This document shows positions 45,650-54,509 of a DNA stretch of 64,000 bases, piece by piece. The notes beneath the pieces were generated by a model. The model was given only the letters and a program-made list of their open reading frames with translations. It was not told the DNA's origin and ran no database searches. The stretch spans positions 14,329,624-14,393,623 of the forward strand of contig JAPNXP010000002.1 of NCBI GenBank assembly GCA_028753945.1, given 5' to 3'. Source of the DNA: Hexactinellida sp. DTS-2022 (Eukaryota; Porifera; Hexactinellida). Position 1 is the first letter of the stretch; each line of letters opens with the position of its first letter. Made by a program: the position numbers and the translations under genes.

Positions 45650-45990
45650 TTTCTAAACTTGAGTAGATCTGTGAATTTATTTAAAAAGTTGAGTAGATTT
45701 GGAATTTATTGAAAATACTTGAGCAGAATTGGAATTATTTTGAAAAACTTGAGTAGATTCGGAAAGATCTAGTTTTATATTTGAGTGTCAGTAAAAGTTG
45801 AGTATATTTGGAAATTTTCAAAAAACTTGAGTATAATTGGAATATTCCCTTTCTAAAAGTCTTTAGTAACTAGTGACAACTGTCACTAAGGCTTGTCGGA
45901 ATTGTGGCAACTGTCCAAAGGTCTTGTCGAACTATTGACAACTTCAAAAGTCTATTCGATCTAGTGACAACTGTCCGAATTCGAATTAAT
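45650..45990. repeat. Two adjoining short tandem arrays
   Basis: From 45650 to ~45860, about six units of 30-35 bp share CTTGAGTAGATTTGGAAT. From ~45865 to 45990, three units of ~40 bp share GTGACAACTGTCC and GTCTTGTCG. Units are imperfect. Confidence 0.7.
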
Positions 45991-46126
45991 ACATGCTCCC
46001 GAGGTAACTACCTAATTATCCATAGTTAGGCCATGCCAATAGTTTGTTGTGAGCTACTATTTTCTATAAATTTTATTGGAAATTAACTAGCCCCATAGGT
46101 CCCACCACCAACTCAATTTGAATATG

Positions 46127-48312
46127 CAGTCTCTGCTTAATAAAGACACCCTGGGACCAGGTTACCTTGACCCGATTAAAAAAGTAGCCCTGTATAACAA
46201 TAAATATAATAATTGTTGTTGTAGTATGGCTCGCATTCCTTGCGCCTATATAACCAGTTTTTGTGAATCTTGCGGGCAGACAGCTAACAGTGTGAGTTGA
46301 GATGCGAACACACGGTTTATCACAAGTGTATTGGGAGCCTTTGTGATGTATATCTTCACAGCAAACTTATGCTGGATTCTATTCTCACACTGATTAAAAT
46401 ACGATTGTAAAAGACTCAAAACTATGTATAAAAAATAAATATGGTCCTTCTGTAGTGCCTAGCATAAAAATATTTAATTTGTTTATATGTTTTTTGGGTA
46501 AATTTCCGATTGTTTTCATGTCGGGAATACCGTTAACATCTTGGTTATTATATTCCATTCGAATTTATTCCTATTCTGTTGATGTTCTACCTCCGTCTAA
46601 TTTGGATACCAATATTCACTGTAATTGTCCTGTACATCTCTCCAAGATCATTTCTGAATATGCTGTTTAGATCTAGAGACATGAAGTAGAATGTTATAAA
46701 TACAATTATAGATTAGAATATTGCTTATGTATGTATATGATTGTAATATTAGCTCCCATTACATTTGCTTTGAATAATGAGTGAAGAAGTTTGTACAGAG
46801 CAGAAGGAGGACTGCGATTACGATGGGTTTGGCGTCTGGGTCTGCGAGAGGTATGTGAATGGGTCTCGAGACCTCCCTCCGACCCCCAGGAACTTGTTCC
46901 GACCGGATATGGGTATCGAGTTGATTGAGGAGTATTGTCCGGACATGTTGTGTGTGGGGTCTATTGTCCGCGTTAGTGGGGATTTTGTGTTTGCACATTT
47001 TGACGGCTGGGGTGAGGAATGGGATATCTGGTACCGATGGGACGCGCCTGAGACTCGTCCAGTCGGTACCTGTCAGGCTATGGGCTGTGAGCTCTGCCCT
47101 CCTAACCAAGGAGACGATGCTGACACCTGGGACTGGACTGGAAATTGGGATTCCTATCTCGCTGCTAAGAATAATGTTGCAGCTCCTATCGAGGCATTCT
47201 CAAAGCTGTTTGTATCAGAGGTCAGTGAGTGTTCTATGATACCATCTGTATTTGTACTCTCGGCCAACAAGGTAGCCTCAGTTGCCCACTACTACATTGG
47301 GCTGAGACAATTAATCGGGCCATACCTGGAGGCGAAACTGAAGCATACCAAAGTATGCACGATCTGCTCTACTGCCTATCTGCTAGGTTACAAGTGTGTT
47401 AAGGCTTTCACGCTACAGAAGCAACTTAGATCGCCTGAAGAGAGACTGAGCCAAACCGGATCAGTTTGCTCTCTGCCCTGTTTGGCTTATTTCAAGGAAT
47501 CGTTTATCGGTAATTTGCCTCAAGAGAAATGTACGATTTCTCTAAACTACCAGCATAAAAGCACTATAGATTCCCCGTTTGACCATTTGTTTACCAAATC
47601 TTCTCGCGTGTGCACAATACCCTATCCGCAAAATTCTGATATGCCGTCTGATAAGAATCTGTTCCGACCTGGAATGAAGATTGAAGCTGTCGATCCCAAC
47701 TACCCTACTATCTACTGTCCTTGTACCATTCTGCGTTCCTCTGGGGATGAAGTTTTCGTAAGCTTTGATGGGTGGACCAACTTCTCTATCTGGCTCTACT
47801 GGTACTCTCCTCTCATGCGTTCCATTGGTACCACTAGGTCGTTAAGAAACACCCATACTAATTACTTAACAGATACATTCTCTTGGCAGAAGTATTTGAA
47901 AGCTACAAATTCCATTGAAGCGCCACCTAATGCATTTTCTAAACTCTACATTTGTGAGTTTTCCACTACGGAAAATGTTGCTTCTCTTAGTGTATTAGCT
48001 ACCAATGCAGTATTGGAATTCAGGGACAAGTTAAAGTTCTCTAACTGTACACAAATAATCCCGTTTCAAATTAACGGTAAACCCTTCCAAGTGAAGGAGT
48101 GTTCCATTTGTAAGAAGCTCTACTACAAAGGCTGGTTGGCTATACCCGCTTTCACGCTTTCATCTGAGACAGCTAAGTTTTGCTCTAGGCGCTGTCTCAA
48201 GGAGTTCCATAGGAGCAGCATAGGGCCTTTTGTGTAAATACAAAAAATATTCGAGCTTCTTATTTTCATATAAATTATATTAACCGGTGGCTCTATTATG
48301 CGGAGCCGACTG
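46127..48312. mobile_element. Split pogo-like MITE enclosing the MBT gene (possible gene-carrying element)
   Basis: 46127-46188 matches the left ~60 bp of the complete MITE at 35969 (both have GGGACCAGGTT, then TTGACCCGATTAA). 48275-48312 matches its right end (TTAACCGGTGGCTCTATTA, then GCGGAG and GACTG before TA). Between them lie 2.1 kb with the intronless MBT gene. The left flank reads TATG rather than TA, so the duplication is not clean. Confidence 0.5.
46777..48237 (+). CDS. MBT-domain protein with duplicated MBT plus Cys-finger units
   Basis: 486 residues, one exon. Two MBT repeats are clear: NLFRPDMGIELIEEY...GDFVFAHFDGWGEEWDIWYR, and NLFRPGMKIEAVDPNYPTIY...GDEVFVSFDGWTNFSIWLYW. Both keep the acidic/aromatic pocket-type residues of the family, which reads methylated lysines on histones. 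After each comes a similar Cys module: KVCTICSTAYLLGYKC...VCSLPCLAYFKES, and KECSICKKLYYKGWLA...FCSRRCLKEFHRS. Each has a CxxC pair, ~20 residues, then Cx3C, a pattern suiting a small zinc finger. The whole protein is thus an internal duplication of (MBT + finger). It is not an obvious orthologue of L3MBTL, SFMBT or MBTD1. Nuclear chromatin reading is likely but inferred. Confidence 0.85.
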   Translation: MSEEVCTEQKEDCDYDGFGVWVCERYVNGSRDLPPTPRNLFRPDMGIELIEEYCPDMLCVGSIVRVSGDFVFAHFDGWGEEWDIWYRWDAPETRPVGTCQAMGCELCPPNQGDDADTWDWTGNWDSYLAAKNNVAAPIEAFSKLFVSEVSECSMIPSVFVLSANKVASVAHYYIGLRQLIGPYLEAKLKHTKVCTICSTAYLLGYKCVKAFTLQKQLRSPEERLSQTGSVCSLPCLAYFKESFIGNLPQEKCTISLNYQHKSTIDSPFDHLFTKSSRVCTIPYPQNSDMPSDKNLFRPGMKIEAVDPNYPTIYCPCTILRSSGDEVFVSFDGWTNFSIWLYWYSPLMRSIGTTRSLRNTHTNYLTDTFSWQKYLKATNSIEAPPNAFSKLYICEFSTTENVASLSVLATNAVLEFRDKLKFSNCTQIIPFQINGKPFQVKECSICKKLYYKGWLAIPAFTLSSETAKFCSRRCLKEFHRSSIGPFV

Positions 48313-48379
48313 TACACCTTTGACCTTTTACTCAAGAGAGCTGTTACATGAAAAATGCAACAGAGCCACTAATAAGCCT

Positions 48380-48621
48380 CAGGGGCGGCACGTCCTTTCG
48401 AAAAGTGGTATGGCGGAGAATTTTACAGTACACGTATTCGAATGTGGATCGGTGACGCCCACCAGGAATTTGAGTAAGATGGCGATCATTAAATCATTAA
48501 TTGGGTAAATTATCAATTAATTGTTTAATTTCGAAGAGATAGAGGTAATACAGCAAAGCTGGCCATCCTATAAAGTGGTACGGCGCTCGCCGCACCAGCC
48601 GTATCGGGTGTGCCGCCCCTG
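48380..48621. mobile_element. MITE with CAGGGGCGGCAC ends
   Basis: The left end CAGGGGCGGCACGTCCTTTC is mirrored by a right end ...GTGTGCCGCCCCTG. The ends resemble hAT, but only a 5-bp direct repeat AGCCT (48375-48379, 48622-48626) was found instead of 8 bp. Confidence 0.7.
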
Positions 48622-48646
48622 AGCCTTTAATGAATATTTCTTTGAA

Positions 48647-48743
48647 AATTTCTCCAACACAATTAATGTCCCAAATAATCATTATTTGGGACATTAATTG
48701 TGTTGGAGAAATTAATAAGTAATTCCATTAAATGGAATTACTT
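48647..48743. repeat. Two back-to-back perfect hairpins
   Basis: Hairpin 1: 33-bp arms 48647-48679 and 48681-48713 with a single C between them and no mismatch. Hairpin 2: 13-bp arms 48717-48729 and 48731-48743 around a single A. Together they fill 97 bp. Near-zero loops mean cruciforms in DNA rather than comfortable RNA stems. Confidence 0.9.
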
Positions 48744-48881
48744 CAAGCCGATATCAAACCGATATAAATGGATAGGACCAGCTCCGTTTCCCAGGAAATG
48801 GTTCTTATACCTTGTATCCACTGTAGAACACTTGTGTATATACGGTATATACCTGTTATAATGCTATACTAGTGTGCTAGG

Positions 48882-50141
48882 ATGGTATTCAACCCCCAAA
48901 CCGCTCGGGACCTCACCCCTGCTTTCTCCCGAGGCCCCACCTCCGCCGAGGAGGGCCTCACGATGCTGGAGAACGCAGGGGGCACCCTCCCGCCCCAGTC
49001 CGTCATCACACGAATGGTGCACCACATGACACACGACCACGTCAACATCGGCAACCCCTCCCGTCCCTCCCAGAGCGCGGACAAGACCCTCCTGGAGGCG
49101 CGGAGAATCGCAGAGACGCTGCTTAACGCAGTGCCGCAGGGGCGGGTCCTGTTCGGCCCCTCCTCCACAGCCCTCATCTACTCCATGGTTTCTGTCATCA
49201 GCAAGGAGCTGGGCCGGGGCGACGAGGTGGTCGTGTTCATGCCCACGCACGAGGCTAACGTGTCTCCATGGCTACAGCTAGAGAATGCGGGAGTCACGAT
49301 TGTGCAGTGGAACCTGACTGCCGACAGCGACTACTGCTCGATAGCTGAGCTGCGCAGGCTGCTCTCAATACGAACCCGCTACGTGGCCCTCCCGCACGCC
49401 AGCAACGTGACCGGCGCCGTCTCGGACCTGTCGGCCGTGGTGAGGTGCGTCCGAGAGGCGGCGCCCGCCGCGCGCGTGTTCGTAGATGGAGTGGCGTACG
49501 CGGCGCACAAACTGCTGGATACGGCCGCGTGGGACGTGGACTACTACGTGGTGTCCACACACAAACTGTTCGGGCCGCACTTCGCCTGTCTCTACGCGAA
49601 ACACGCGGCTATTGACGAGCTGCCCAGAGTCGGGCCGGACTTCCTCCCCTCGGAATCCTCGGCTCACTTCGAGTACGGGACCCTCCAGTTCGAGGCGCTG
49701 GCGGGGCTGGTGGGCATGAAGGAGTTCTTCAACGCGCTGGAGGGGCGGGACCCCGAGGCGGAGCTTAGCAGAGTCTCCCTTAAGACGCTATTCAGTAAGG
49801 CCGCGACGCACGAGTTGGCGCTGGAAAGCGTGCTTATGGCATTCCTGCACTCACATCCGCGCTACTCGCTCTACTCCCAGCCCCACGATAGCAACCGGAG
49901 AGTCCCTATAGTATGCTTCAAGCACAACAGCATGCTGCCTAAGGCTCTCTCCGATAAGATCATCAAGAGGAACATAATAGTTAAGCAGGGACACTTCTTC
50001 GCGCCGCGAGTGCTGGACGCGCTGGGGCTGAGCAGGGAGGAGGGCCTGGTGCGGGCCTCCTTCTGTCTCTACAACACTCTCGAGGAGGCACAGCTGCTCT
50101 GCTCCGCTCTTGAGCAGATAGACCTCGAGCTGGAGGCGTAA
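48882..50141 (+). CDS. PLP-dependent class V aminotransferase, cysteine-desulfurase-like
   Basis: 419 residues, one exon. Fold-type I class V features: the N-terminal FLEN-like motif (MLENAGGTLPP), the phosphate-side GPSSTAL at 92-98, the PLP-ring Asp in FVDGVAYAAH (D202) and the Schiff-base lysine in VSTHKLFGPH (K228). This layout matches the small-subfamily of SufS/NifS-like proteins found widely in bacteria and fungi. It lacks an obvious mitochondrial presequence and is not the housekeeping NFS1, so the substrate is unknown; iron-sulphur assembly should not be assumed. A horizontally acquired origin is possible. The ATG at 48882 precedes the conserved N-terminal motif by ~28 residues. Confidence 0.85.
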   Translation: MVFNPQTARDLTPAFSRGPTSAEEGLTMLENAGGTLPPQSVITRMVHHMTHDHVNIGNPSRPSQSADKTLLEARRIAETLLNAVPQGRVLFGPSSTALIYSMVSVISKELGRGDEVVVFMPTHEANVSPWLQLENAGVTIVQWNLTADSDYCSIAELRRLLSIRTRYVALPHASNVTGAVSDLSAVVRCVREAAPAARVFVDGVAYAAHKLLDTAAWDVDYYVVSTHKLFGPHFACLYAKHAAIDELPRVGPDFLPSESSAHFEYGTLQFEALAGLVGMKEFFNALEGRDPEAELSRVSLKTLFSKAATHELALESVLMAFLHSHPRYSLYSQPHDSNRRVPIVCFKHNSMLPKALSDKIIKRNIIVKQGHFFAPRVLDALGLSREEGLVRASFCLYNTLEEAQLLCSALEQIDLELEA

Positions 50142-50239
50142 TAGGTACCTGCAATTTGCAATGCAATGATATAGTCACTTACAACCTACTTTCTAATGTT
50201 TTATACTTGTGTCGATTGTGTTTATTAACTTAAAACCAA

Positions 50240-50383
50240 TAGAATCTCGTTAATATGTACGTACACTATTTCAGTCCCCTTCAAAGCCTTTTCAATGCAA
50301 ATGATATTGGTTAATACAAATACCGGATAAGGTGAACGCATTTTGACGGTCCCCTGGTGTTCATACTAACGAGGTTCTACTTT
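50240..50383. mobile_element. pogo-like MITE (GTTAGTA family) just upstream of SMARCB1
   Basis: Closely related to 22749-22889, sharing TTTCAGTCCCCTTCAAAGCC and GCATTTTGACGGTCCCC. The right end ACTAACGAGGTTCTAC and left end AGAATCTCGTTAATATG are inverted; their tips are eroded. It ends 38 bp before the SMARCB1 start. Confidence 0.75.
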
Positions 50384-50420
50384 ACGTATATGGCATATTT
50401 CCGATATAACTAGACCTGAG

Positions 50421-51536
50421 ATGGCATTCGATCTGTACGGAGTTAAGCCACAGAGCTTCGTGCTGAACCCTGACGAGGGGGAGCTGATGCTCGGGTCGGA
50501 GGTCAGCAACTACCTGCGACTCTTCCGAGGGACGCTCTACAAGCGGTACCCCAACCTCTGGAAGCGCGGGGCCACCCAGGAGGAGCGCAAGGTGCTGCGG
50601 GACCTCGGGTTCGAGTACAGCGTGCACACGCCCTTCCTGGCGATGGTCAAGTGGAGCGAGATTGACAAGATCATAAACGGGGCGGAGCGGGAGTTCCTCT
50701 CTCAGACGGAGACCCCGCTCCCCGAGAAGCAGCCGGTGGCTCACGCCTACCAAACAAAGCCCAAGCGCGGCACCTCGCTCCTCTCCGCCATGCCAAACAT
50801 GTCCTTCCATCTGGACGCGGTCCCCTGTCCCACCGTCGTGTCTCGCACCCGCAGCAACGCCAAGCGCGTCCGAACCTATCCGAACGCTTTCGACGATCTG
50901 AGTGCGGCCGCGAGTCCGGCGGAGCAGCCCGAGCTGCTGGTGCCCATTCGTCTGGACCTGGAACACGAGGGCGTGCGTGTGAGGGACACCTTCGTGTGGA
51001 ACCGAAACGAGAAGATTCTGACGCCTGAGAAGTTCTCAGAGATCCTCTGTGACGATCTTGACATTCCATTCAACCCGTTCTCCTCCCTGATTGCGCAGTC
51101 CATCCACTCTCAGTGCGACCTGCACCCCGCGGAGAGCGTGGCCAGCGAGCAGGACGACCGACGCGTGCTCATCAACCTGAACGTGCACGTGGGGAACATG
51201 TGTCTGCGGGACCAGTTCGAGTGGGACCTGTCCAACCCCGACAACTGCCCGGAGGACTTTGCGCGCAGTCTCTGCGTCGAGAAGGGGCTGGGGGGCGAGT
51301 TCATGACGGCCATAGCCTACTCCGTTCGGGGCCAGCTGTCCTGGTACTACCGCACGTACCCCTTCAGCGAGGCGCGGAACGTGATTGACAATCCGTACAG
51401 GGGCGTGCAGGAGTCCGAGGAGTGGACCCCCGTGACGCAGGCGCTGAGCGACGCGGAGATCGAGAAGCGGATGCGGGACCAGGACAGGAACACCAGGCGG
51501 ATACGCAGACTCATCATCAACAATCCTGCTTTCTAG
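50421..51536 (+). CDS. SMARCB1: SNF5/INI1 core subunit of SWI/SNF (BAF) chromatin remodellers
   Basis: 371 residues (human 385), one exon. The N-terminal winged-helix domain is clear (LMLGSEVSNYLRLFRGTLYK, then RYPNLWKRGATQEERK). Repeat 1 lies at about 172-235 (LLVPIRLDLEHEGVRVRDTF, then TPEKFSEILCDDLDIP), repeat 2 at about 248-310 (VLINLNVHVGNMCLRDQFEW, then PEDFARSLCVEKGLGGEF). A basic C-terminal helix (IEKRMRDQDRNTRRIRRL) corresponds to the part that contacts the nucleosome acidic patch. It is an obligate nuclear subunit. The ATG at 50421 gives the family's normal start. Confidence 0.97.
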   Translation: MAFDLYGVKPQSFVLNPDEGELMLGSEVSNYLRLFRGTLYKRYPNLWKRGATQEERKVLRDLGFEYSVHTPFLAMVKWSEIDKIINGAEREFLSQTETPLPEKQPVAHAYQTKPKRGTSLLSAMPNMSFHLDAVPCPTVVSRTRSNAKRVRTYPNAFDDLSAAASPAEQPELLVPIRLDLEHEGVRVRDTFVWNRNEKILTPEKFSEILCDDLDIPFNPFSSLIAQSIHSQCDLHPAESVASEQDDRRVLINLNVHVGNMCLRDQFEWDLSNPDNCPEDFARSLCVEKGLGGEFMTAIAYSVRGQLSWYYRTYPFSEARNVIDNPYRGVQESEEWTPVTQALSDAEIEKRMRDQDRNTRRIRRLIINNPAF

Positions 51537-51966
51537 CTAGTCACTGTTACGCCTCATTATTAATTAAACTCACATGTGTTGTAATTGAATTCGATTGATA
51601 GAAATAATTCAGCGCTGTGTAACAGAACTAATTATCTTGATAGAGAATGGTATCTGGAAATTTAAACGGATATATAGTTCAACTTCCACAATTAGTGTTT
51701 GAGAGCGAGGTATTCGCTATCGTATAACTTTATGACTGTTTCTATTCATTCAGTACGGCCAGTGCGCCTTAGACAGGGTAGGTCACAGTATTATTTAATA
51801 TTTTTAAACCTGGCCGAAATTATATACCAACAATTAGTTGAGTGGGCTGCGCTGCTATGTAGAAATATTGTGAATAATTAGGTTTTATTAAAATGTTTAC
51901 ATCACTTTTATTAATTTGAATAAATCTACAATACAAACACGACTACTCTCCGCACTAACTAATACG
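51537..51966. other. Spacer between SMARCB1 and a convergent gene
   Basis: 0.43 kb, AT-rich, containing the two 3' ends. Nothing else is seen. Confidence 0.5.
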
Positions 51967-53076
51967 TTAAAGATAGTTGAGTCGCGAGAGAGTAGCGAAC
52001 ACTTGCCCGGAGTTATTGGGTCCAGAGAACCAGGTTATCCAGAGCCTGCCATCCTCTGTTAGCGCACTGCTTATAGGTTCCATCGGCCAGGACCAAGTGG
52101 CGATGCTTTTGACCGGAAACTCAGCTGGGAGTCCCAGCTGTGGACACTTCTCGCACTCCCAGATAATAATCTCTCTCTCCATGAGCCCGCTCATGCTGAA
52201 CACCCTCAGGAGCAGCTGGTGGCTGAAGAAGCTCTGCAGTTTGGTGTAGGGAACCAGTATCTTGTTGTGCTTGTGGTCTATGCAGCAAGTCGAAGACAGC
52301 AGGTTCGGGTCGTTCTCTTCCGAGAGCCGCGGTCCCCTGGGGGTCTGTAGTTCGAATTCACCGTATGCTTGAGACTTAACGTTGTACAGGTATAGGAGTC
52401 TGGGGACATTGGACACCAGCGGTACGTAGAACAGCTCGTCCCCACTCAGTATGGCTTCCCTGTCTGAGTTAGGTCTCTGCCCAGATGTGATAATACGCTG
52501 GCCCTTAAAGCACTTGCACTCGTTCCACTCGCGCTCTTCCATCGATATCAATGAAATTCCTTGCGTAGCATTAACTCTGTACATCTCGCTACCCCGATGG
52601 AAGGAGCTAGTCTCTATTAATAGATTAACAGCTGTTGACTGTGCGTCTATTATAAAGCGAGCTCTGTTTAGTCCCAGCGATGCTCTTTTGTTACCGAACA
52701 TAGTTCTGTTTTCTGTGACCAACTCTCCATTCAGTGTCAGAATGTAGAGAGAGAGCACGTTTGAGCTTTGACCCTGTACAATCAATAGAATCACCAGATT
52801 CCTTCTGATACACAAGTCAACTAACTTTATATCCTGCCAGTCCCTATGCTGTATATTGAAAGTGTCCGTACAGTCCAATCCCCTCATGTGGAGGGTGTTC
52901 CCTTCAAAGCTGTACTCACAGTTCCTGTCCAACTCTAGCTTAGCTCCTCTGAAGCTCGACTGCACTGTACTATCTGATAGTTTGTATCCCACCGTCTCCC
53001 CTATAGCCACCGGCTCTTGCACATTTATCCGTCTGTGTCTCTTCAGTATTGTGTACTCTCCTAATCGCTTGGCCAT
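51967..53076 (-). CDS. Unrecognised 369-residue protein, likely beta-rich
   Basis: One open exon with well-balanced codon use, convergent with SMARCB1. No signal peptide or membrane helix is seen. Alternating hydrophobic strands with turn residues run through the protein (NLVILLIVQGQSSNVLSLYI, LLYLYNVKSQAYGEFELQT, SIATWSWPMEPISSALTEDG then RLWITWFS), which would suit a beta-propeller. The count and phase of blades are not clear and no WD or Kelch signature is present. Function unknown. The ATG at 53076 is the first in the frame. Confidence 0.7.
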   Translation of the reverse strand: MAKRLGEYTILKRHRRINVQEPVAIGETVGYKLSDSTVQSSFRGAKLELDRNCEYSFEGNTLHMRGLDCTDTFNIQHRDWQDIKLVDLCIRRNLVILLIVQGQSSNVLSLYILTLNGELVTENRTMFGNKRASLGLNRARFIIDAQSTAVNLLIETSSFHRGSEMYRVNATQGISLISMEEREWNECKCFKGQRIITSGQRPNSDREAILSGDELFYVPLVSNVPRLLYLYNVKSQAYGEFELQTPRGPRLSEENDPNLLSSTCCIDHKHNKILVPYTKLQSFFSHQLLLRVFSMSGLMEREIIIWECEKCPQLGLPAEFPVKSIATWSWPMEPISSALTEDGRLWITWFSGPNNSGQVFATLSRLNYL

Positions 53077-53651
53077 CTAGCAACTTAACATACTCTCTAG
53101 TTAATAATATCAGATTATACAAGTGGATACTTAGTTCATATATTATGCCATATACTCCTGGGAAACAATAGATCAGACTACTTTACTTCCTACCAATTCA
53201 ACTGTTTGTATACGTACTATAGTATTGGTGTAATTGTTTATTGTAATCAATTATTGTTCATCGCACCTATTCAACAAGAGTGGGATAACTTAACAATTAT
53301 ATATCTCTGGGTTCATACAATAGGCTACCAAGATTGTTATTAATGCTACTAATTGTGTGACATGCAGAGTTGCTATGGGAAGAGAGAATTCAATGTTGGA
53401 ATTCCCACTCTCACGGCAGATGTGGACTCAGTTACTTATACGACCTTGATTCGTGAATATACCGTCTATAAGACGTTAAACCCCTTCTCCCGATGAGTTG
53501 TCCCTTTCACTATATCTATTCCAACTAGTGTTTGATATAATATAATTCGTATATAATATTATCACATATTGTAACCATTGACATATAACAGGTAATCTTA
53601 TAATAATTGGTAGAAACACTAACCTAACTATTCAGCCATACAGTTTAAGAT
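53077..53651. other. Spacer between two minus-strand unknown genes
   Basis: 0.57 kb. A short GGGAAGAGAGAATTCAATG ... GGAATTCCCACTCTCACGG stretch at about 53375-53420 faintly recalls the GGGAATTCCCAT MITE family. No gene. Confidence 0.35.
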
Positions 53652-54509
53652 TCATACGAGTTTTAAGAATCGTTTGTAGTCTTCAGCAGAGAGCAGGTCT
53701 GCTATGTTTCCGTCTTTGTCCTGAACTTTCCTGAAGTACTGCCTCGGAGGCTGTAGCATAGAATTCTTGCTGGCAGAGTCAAAATAGCACTTCGTGTGTC
53801 CCCTGTTGCCCGTCAGCTCTAGTCCTCCCAGCTTATCCTTCACAAAGTCTGGATAATCCTGTGGCTCTTTCACCTGGAACACAGCTGAGTCTATTTGATG
53901 CTGCATGTATTGCATAAGTACGATGCGTCCATGGTACTGCTCGTTGATCGGTGAGAAGGCGCCGAGTATCTGCTTGACTCCATCTACGGTAGCGCCCCTC
54001 GCAGCAGCGACCAGAGCCACGTACACAACCTTGAGGAGCGCCGAGCTGCAACTGGGCCCCACGCGTTCTGAGCAGTGGGGGTCTCCAGACAGGCCTGCGG
54101 GGTCGTACGTCCTAGTGCCCGGTAAGAGCAGTTGGAATTTGGAACCTGAGTTATGAGACACGAGCACAGAGCCTGCGTAGTTTACTCCAGAGCGATACAC
54201 GGGTTCACGCGACAGAGTTAGCTGGAACGCGACCGGCTGTACGACTAGCCGGACTTCACACTTGAGTGTGTGTGTGGTGGTATCCTGCTGTCCGTACGCT
54301 ACGCCCTTCTCGGTGTAGCAGAACTGTAGCGCCTCCGCAGAGGCGGTGTACAGGTCTGCTACCGAGTCGATACCGAAGGATGCCAGGCCCTCCTCGGGGA
54401 GAGCTATAGGCGAGAGCGGCTCCAACACAGCGGGAATTATAACAGGGAGATCAGCGCGATTAAACGCAGAATCGACAATGATTTTGGTAGCAGCCATCAC
54501 GAGCAACAT
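53652..54509 (-). CDS. Unrecognised 285-residue protein
   Basis: A single exon on the minus strand, GC-richer than its surroundings, so probably real. The ATG at 54509 gives MLLVMAATKI; ATG 54497 (MAATKI) is an alternative start. No clear signal peptide, membrane helix or catalytic motif is seen. Five scattered cysteines and hydrophobic strands (VRLVVQPVAFQLTLSREPVY, NYAGSVLVSHNSGSKFQLLL) precede an Ala-rich helix (LLKVVYVALVAAARGAT) and a charged C-terminus. Function unknown. Confidence 0.65.
   Translation of the reverse strand: MLLVMAATKIIVDSAFNRADLPVIIPAVLEPLSPIALPEEGLASFGIDSVADLYTASAEALQFCYTEKGVAYGQQDTTTHTLKCEVRLVVQPVAFQLTLSREPVYRSGVNYAGSVLVSHNSGSKFQLLLPGTRTYDPAGLSGDPHCSERVGPSCSSALLKVVYVALVAAARGATVDGVKQILGAFSPINEQYHGRIVLMQYMQHQIDSAVFQVKEPQDYPDFVKDKLGGLELTGNRGHTKCYFDSASKNSMLQPPRQYFRKVQDKDGNIADLLSAEDYKRFLKLV

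Larger units (their letters stand above)
43874..46776. other. 2.9-kb repeat-rich spacer
   Basis: It contains two RTE-like 3' tails, an array of ~145-bp units and two short tandem arrays (each listed separately). The left half of a pogo-like MITE begins at 46127, ahead of the MBT gene. No host gene is recognised. Confidence 0.5.
48238..48881. other. Spacer with a MITE and two perfect hairpins
   Basis: Contains the right end of the split pogo-like MITE (to 48312), a MITE at 48380-48621 and back-to-back hairpins at 48647-48743. The remaining ~140 bp before 48882 should hold the promoter of the PLP-enzyme gene. Confidence 0.6.

Noticed and set aside
48882-50141. Naming the PLP enzyme NFS1
   Set aside because: The presequence and conserved active-loop cysteine region of NFS1 are not evident, and the N-terminal motif fits another subfamily.
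36821-51536. Polycistronic operon of seven genes
   Set aside because: Gaps reach 2.9 kb and are filled with transposons. No trans-splice acceptor pattern was seen before the starts.
53375-53420. Third copy of the GGGAATTCCC MITE
   Set aside because: Only short, low-complexity similarity; neither the CAGGGTTGCC end nor a duplication was found.
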